This document shows, in pieces, positions 6,526-8,447 of a DNA stretch of 8,447 bases. The notes beneath the pieces are model-generated. The model saw only the letters and a program-made list of their open reading frames with translations. It did not search any database and was not told the origin of the DNA. The translations under genes were made by a program, and so were the position numbers. Numbering within the stretch: the first letter of the stretch is position 1; the number at the start of each line of letters is the position of its first letter. The stretch is taken from NCBI GenBank assembly GCA_900555375.1, contig USLC01000021.1:1-8447 (forward strand). The letters are read 5' to 3'. The stretch is from an uncultured Eubacteriales bacterium. Its GTDB lineage: Bacteria; Bacillota; Clostridia; Monoglobales; Monoglobaceae.

Positions 6526-6572
6526 AAAATCGCTGTAACGCGCTCTGCAAGCCGATTAGCGGCGATTTTTTT
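6526..6572 (+). terminator. Rightward terminator-like hairpin
   Basis: AAAATCGCTGT (6526-6536) pairs with GCGGCGATTTT (6559-6569) in 11 pairs including two G-U, around a 22-nt loop, and the stem runs into seven Ts (6566-6572). It may end the transcript of the CrtO-like gene, whose stop is about 230 nt upstream, or a small RNA from the intervening DNA. The long loop makes it less certain than a compact terminator. Confidence 0.5.
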
Positions 6573-6617
6573 GCTTAAAAAAGCGCTGTGCGGGCCGCTT
6601 GGGTCATAATTGAAGTT

Positions 6618-6634
6618 TTGGTTTACATAACCAA
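6618..6634. repeat. Short perfect dyad TTGGTT/AACCAA
   Basis: TTGGTT and AACCAA flank TACAT, giving a perfect 6-bp dyad just upstream of the azlD remnant. It could be a small operator or a chance hairpin; there is no promoter placed so as to decide. Confidence 0.3.
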
Positions 6635-6683
6635 CACTTTCTGTATTTAACCCCTTTTAAAAATATAGACATTTTTCGATTAA

Positions 6684-6944
6684 TGTACTATTATTATTTT
6701 CCCCGAGGGAAAGACTCCCCCTCCTTTCATTACCTATTTGGGAGGGGTTTTGCCCTACGCGGTTATAGGACTTTTGGTGGTATACTGTTTAAAAGACTCT
6801 GTCTATACCGATTATCACGGACTGCCCGAGCTTATTTCCATTATTTTTATTGTCATACTTCATAAATGGAAAAAGAATATGCTTATAAGCCTCGGAGCAG
6901 GCACGGTCATATATATGATTTTGGTTCAAACAATTTTTGCATAA
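6684..6944 (+). pseudogene. azlD: 5'-truncated azlD-like branched-chain amino acid transporter subunit
   Basis: The frame from the stop at 6681-6683 to TAA at 6942-6944 reads IIIFPEGKTPPPFITYLGG, then VLPYAVIGLLVVYCLKDSV and, at the end, LISLGAGTVIYMILVQTIF. This matches the AzlD family, the small membrane partner of AzlC in branched-chain amino acid export, from about residue 25 to the C-terminus. The N-terminal first helix and the usual TRALPF block are missing. Further upstream in the same frame there are stops at 6648, 6666 and 6681. The only in-frame start is TTG 6738, which has no ribosome site (a CCCCCTCC tract precedes it) and would cut off still more of the conserved region. No azlC precedes it. 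I read this as a decaying remnant. The conserved part is otherwise free of frameshifts, so the loss may be recent, or a non-canonical start may be used. Confidence 0.7.
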
Positions 6945-6948
6945 GCTA

Positions 6949-6977
6949 TTGCAAATTGAGCCGTGATGATTTATAAT
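6949..6977 (+). promoter_or_regulatory. Promoter of manA
   Basis: TTGCAA (6949-6954), a 17-nt spacer and a perfect TATAAT (6972-6977) lie just after the azlD remnant. The predicted start near 6984 leaves a short leader of about 29 nt carrying the ribosome site TAAGGAG. Confidence 0.75.
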
Positions 6978-7012
6978 TTAATTACAAATATGATGATAAG
7001 GAGTGTATCTTT

Positions 7013-7978
7013 ATGAATAACGAACCTATTTTATTAAAACCCGCATTCAAGGATTACATATGGGGCGGAACAAAACTCCGCACCGAGTACGGAAAGGAAT
7101 GTGACTATGACCGAATTGCCGAAAGCTGGGAGTTATCGGCTCACAAGGACGGTCAAAGCATCATTGCAAGCGGCAAATACTCGGGCAAAACATTGTCCGA
7201 ATATATTGACATATGCGGAAGAGACATTCTCGGCACACGGGGTATGGCATTTGAGTTTTTTCCCATTCTTATTAAGTTTATAGACGCAAAAAGTAATTTG
7301 TCCGTTCAGGTTCACCCGAGCGACGACTATGCCCTGAAAAATGAGGGCGAATATGGCAAGACCGAAGTATGGTATGTGCTTTCCGCAGAAGATGGCGCAG
7401 CGCTCTACTACGGATTTAACCGTGAGATTACCAAAGACGAGTACCGCCAAAGAATCGCCGACAATACAATAACAGATATTTTGAACCGCGTTGAAGCCAA
7501 GCCGGGCGATGTATTTTTCATAAAGCCGGGAACGGTTCACGCAATCGGCGCAGGTCTTATGATATGCGAAATTCAGCAAAACTCAAATACAACATACCGC
7601 GTATATGACTACGACAGACGCGGTGCGGACGGAAAACCGAGAGAGCTTCATATAGACAAAGCGATAGATGTCTCGGTTTTAACACCGTCCGATTCGGCTG
7701 ACAGCAGCGGAAGCACGGTATCGTACGGCGGCTATACCTCTCGTATGATTGCAAAATGCAAATACTTTACCACAGAGAGAATCGAAGTAAACGGAGAAGC
7801 GGACTTAAGCATTGACAAAGATAGCTTCAGATCGGTAATCGTAACCGACGGGAGCGCAGTCTTAGAAGCGGGTGACACCAAGCTTGATATCAAAAAAGGC
7901 GACAGTATATTCATTCCGTCCTTTGACGGCAATATTAAAATCAGCGGAAACTGCGGAATTTTGTTATCTTACGTATAA
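7013..7978 (+). CDS. manA: Mannose-6-phosphate isomerase, class I short form
   Basis: The 321-residue cytosolic enzyme interconverts mannose 6-phosphate and fructose 6-phosphate, linking mannose use or GDP-mannose supply to glycolysis. It is the short cupin-type form common in Bacillota. The zinc ligands are visible: Q99 and H101 in VQVHPSD, E118 in KTEVWY and H176 in KPGTVHAIGAG. The catalytic Arg block is NSNTTYRVYDYDR, with R196. The N-terminal LLKPAFKDYIWGGTKL is also typical, and the C-terminal part (about 235-321) is the second cupin-like region. The start ATG at 7013 has TAAGGAG 9 nt upstream. It appears to be a single-gene unit with its own promoter; no sugar transporter or kinase gene is adjacent. 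No GC-rich terminator follows within about 120 nt, and the first candidate is the hairpin at 8129-8195. Confidence 0.96.
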   Translation: MNNEPILLKPAFKDYIWGGTKLRTEYGKECDYDRIAESWELSAHKDGQSIIASGKYSGKTLSEYIDICGRDILGTRGMAFEFFPILIKFIDAKSNLSVQVHPSDDYALKNEGEYGKTEVWYVLSAEDGAALYYGFNREITKDEYRQRIADNTITDILNRVEAKPGDVFFIKPGTVHAIGAGLMICEIQQNSNTTYRVYDYDRRGADGKPRELHIDKAIDVSVLTPSDSADSSGSTVSYGGYTSRMIAKCKYFTTERIEVNGEADLSIDKDSFRSVIVTDGSAVLEAGDTKLDIKKGDSIFIPSFDGNIKISGNCGILLSYV

Positions 7979-8096
7979 AAATCACCGCATCTATACAATG
8001 ATTTAAAGCAATAACCCGAGACATTTTATTGTAAATAATTACTAAATAAAATTTATTTTGTCAAAATTTTTATTAAAAATTAAATGTTGTCTGTTC

Positions 8097-8125
8097 TTGA
8101 CAAACCCAAATATCGGGTGTATAAT
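8097..8125 (+). promoter_or_regulatory. Fully consensus sigma-A promoter of the ATP synthase operon
   Basis: TTGACA (8097-8102), a 17-nt spacer and TATAAT (8120-8125) match the vegetative consensus at all twelve positions. The spacer contains ACCC and GGGT separated by 7 nt, a small dyad. The predicted start is near 8132, which falls inside the 5' arm of the hairpin at 8129-8195. The next gene is atpB. Confidence 0.9.
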
Positions 8126-8128
8126 GTA

Positions 8129-8195
8129 GCAAAAAGAAGCAAAGGCGCTTTATGTGAGGATTTTCCTTATATAAGGCGCCTTTTCTTCTTTTTGC
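8129..8195 (+). promoter_or_regulatory. Long hairpin at the 5' end of the atp transcript, terminator-like
   Basis: Position n pairs with 16324 minus n from 8129/8195 to 8160/8164. That gives 31 pairs, of which three are G-U, one C-T mismatch at 8140/8184, and a 3-nt loop TTT. The GC core AGGCGC/GGCGCC is followed by TTTTCTTCTTTTT (8181-8193), so the inner stem alone would look like an intrinsic terminator, while the outer stem pairs that T-rich strand with an A-rich 5' segment. It could end manA readthrough, attenuate atp transcription, or cap and protect the atp mRNA. The fold is clear; the function is inferred. Confidence 0.8.
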
Positions 8196-8224
8196 AATTA
8201 CGACTCTTAAAAGGGGGGATTTAT

Positions 8225-8447
8225 ATGAATGACCTTTCGGAAAAGCTTATGGAAAGACTGAACAGCGCAGAAGCTTTCAGACTTCCCATAGGCAGCGGAA
8301 TACCGATTTCAATGTCGCTGGCGGTAAGCTGGGGAATCATACTGTTTTTGGTCATTGTATCGATTTGGCTGACTCACAATATGAAGCTTGTCCCCGATAG
8401 AAAACAGGCGGCTGTTGAAATGGCTGTCGAATGGATATACAAATTCT
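8225..8447 (+). CDS. atpB: F-type ATP synthase subunit a, N-terminal part
   Basis: The frame opens at ATG 8225 and continues to the window edge, 74 codons without a stop. It begins MNDLSEKLMERLNSAE, then RLPIGSGIPISMSLAVSWGI, a first hydrophobic helix (about 33-48), and MKLVPDRKQAAVEMAVEWI. This arrangement of an FGIPIS-like segment, first membrane helix, then LVPxRxQAxVE is typical of subunit a, the membrane stator protein that forms the ion half-channels beside the c-ring. The functional Arg and ion-path residues lie beyond the edge. The ribosome site is a run AGGGGGG ending 6 nt before the start. atpI, which often precedes atpB, is not found between manA and here, so atpB appears to be the first gene of the operon, driven by the promoter at 8097-8125. 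Confidence 0.93.
   Translation, partial: MNDLSEKLMERLNSAEAFRLPIGSGIPISMSLAVSWGIILFLVIVSIWLTHNMKLVPDRKQAAVEMAVEWIYKF

Larger units (their letters stand above)
6295..6680. other. Intergenic region without a supported gene
   Basis: This stretch of nearly 390 nt is AT-rich on both sides, with a more GC-rich core near 6535-6600. I find no reading frame with a ribosome site or recognisable protein on either strand; the longest stop-free piece near 6480-6605 has no credible start. It contains a 10-bp inverted repeat, a rightward terminator-like hairpin and a small dyad, listed separately. It may have lost an azlC gene, since azlC normally precedes azlD, but no azlC-like residue pattern is readable. 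Confidence 0.5.

Noticed and set aside
6683..6865. A 60-codon rightward frame starting at ATG 6683
   Set aside because: It overlaps the azlD remnant in another frame. Its translation is rich in Tyr, Arg and Phe with no membrane pattern, while the azlD frame matches a known family.
7133..7579. A 148-codon leftward frame opposite manA
   Set aside because: It lies entirely within the isomerase coding region, where all zinc ligands are present on the plus strand. Its Cys-rich sequence is typical of a shadow frame.
8063..8082. AT-only inverted repeat after manA as a terminator
   Set aside because: The stem AATTTTT/AAAAATT has no G-C pairs and would be too weak. Such patterns are expected by chance in this AT-rich spacer.

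Overview
The window looks like chromosomal DNA of an anaerobic low-to-moderate-GC Bacillota, most likely a member of the Clostridia. The evidence is a RicT/YaaT homologue next to holB, a dimeric-type glycyl-tRNA synthetase, a secreted glycoside-hydrolase-like protein anchored by SLH domains, a short class I mannose-6-phosphate isomerase, strong Shine-Dalgarno sites and sigma-A-type promoters in AT-rich spacers. I cannot name the species. There is no CRISPR array, tRNA, rRNA, insertion sequence or phage gene that I can support.

Layout. Positions 1-3346, minus strand, hold a tightly packed operon read as glyS, holB, ricT (ricT runs off the left edge). It starts from a good promoter at 3455-3483; glyS and holB are 2 nt apart, and ricT begins inside the end of holB. 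Positions 3526-5451, minus strand, encode a 641-residue exported GHL10 (DUF187, YngK-like) protein with three C-terminal SLH domains, from its own promoter at 5558-5586. A divergent control region (5452-5751) separates it from a plus-strand gene for a small membrane protein of the CrtO acyltransferase-like family (5752-6294). This region also holds a strong terminator-like hairpin pointing leftward that has no visible gene to terminate.

Positions 6295-6680 have no convincing gene. They hold inverted repeats and a rightward terminator-like hairpin. Next is an azlD-like reading frame (6684-6944) that has lost its N-terminus and start signals and is probably a decaying pseudogene; its usual partner azlC is absent. 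manA (7013-7978) has its own promoter. After a short AT-rich spacer come a fully consensus promoter (8097-8125) and a 31-pair hairpin (8129-8195) located almost exactly at the predicted transcription start. The last feature is the beginning of atpB (8225 to the window edge), apparently the first gene of an F-type ATP synthase operon.

How the parts fit. The left operon combines translation (GlyRS), replication (clamp-loader delta prime) and the RicT regulator. The centre deals with the cell envelope, manA with sugar phosphate interconversion, and atpB with energy conservation. Most of the window is ordinary housekeeping sequence and I do not see a new multi-gene system. The items most worth a second look are the hairpin at the start of the ATP synthase transcript, the orphan leftward terminator, the 5'-eroded azlD, the CrtO-like protein away from any carotenoid gene, and the delta prime subunit lacking its zinc cysteines.
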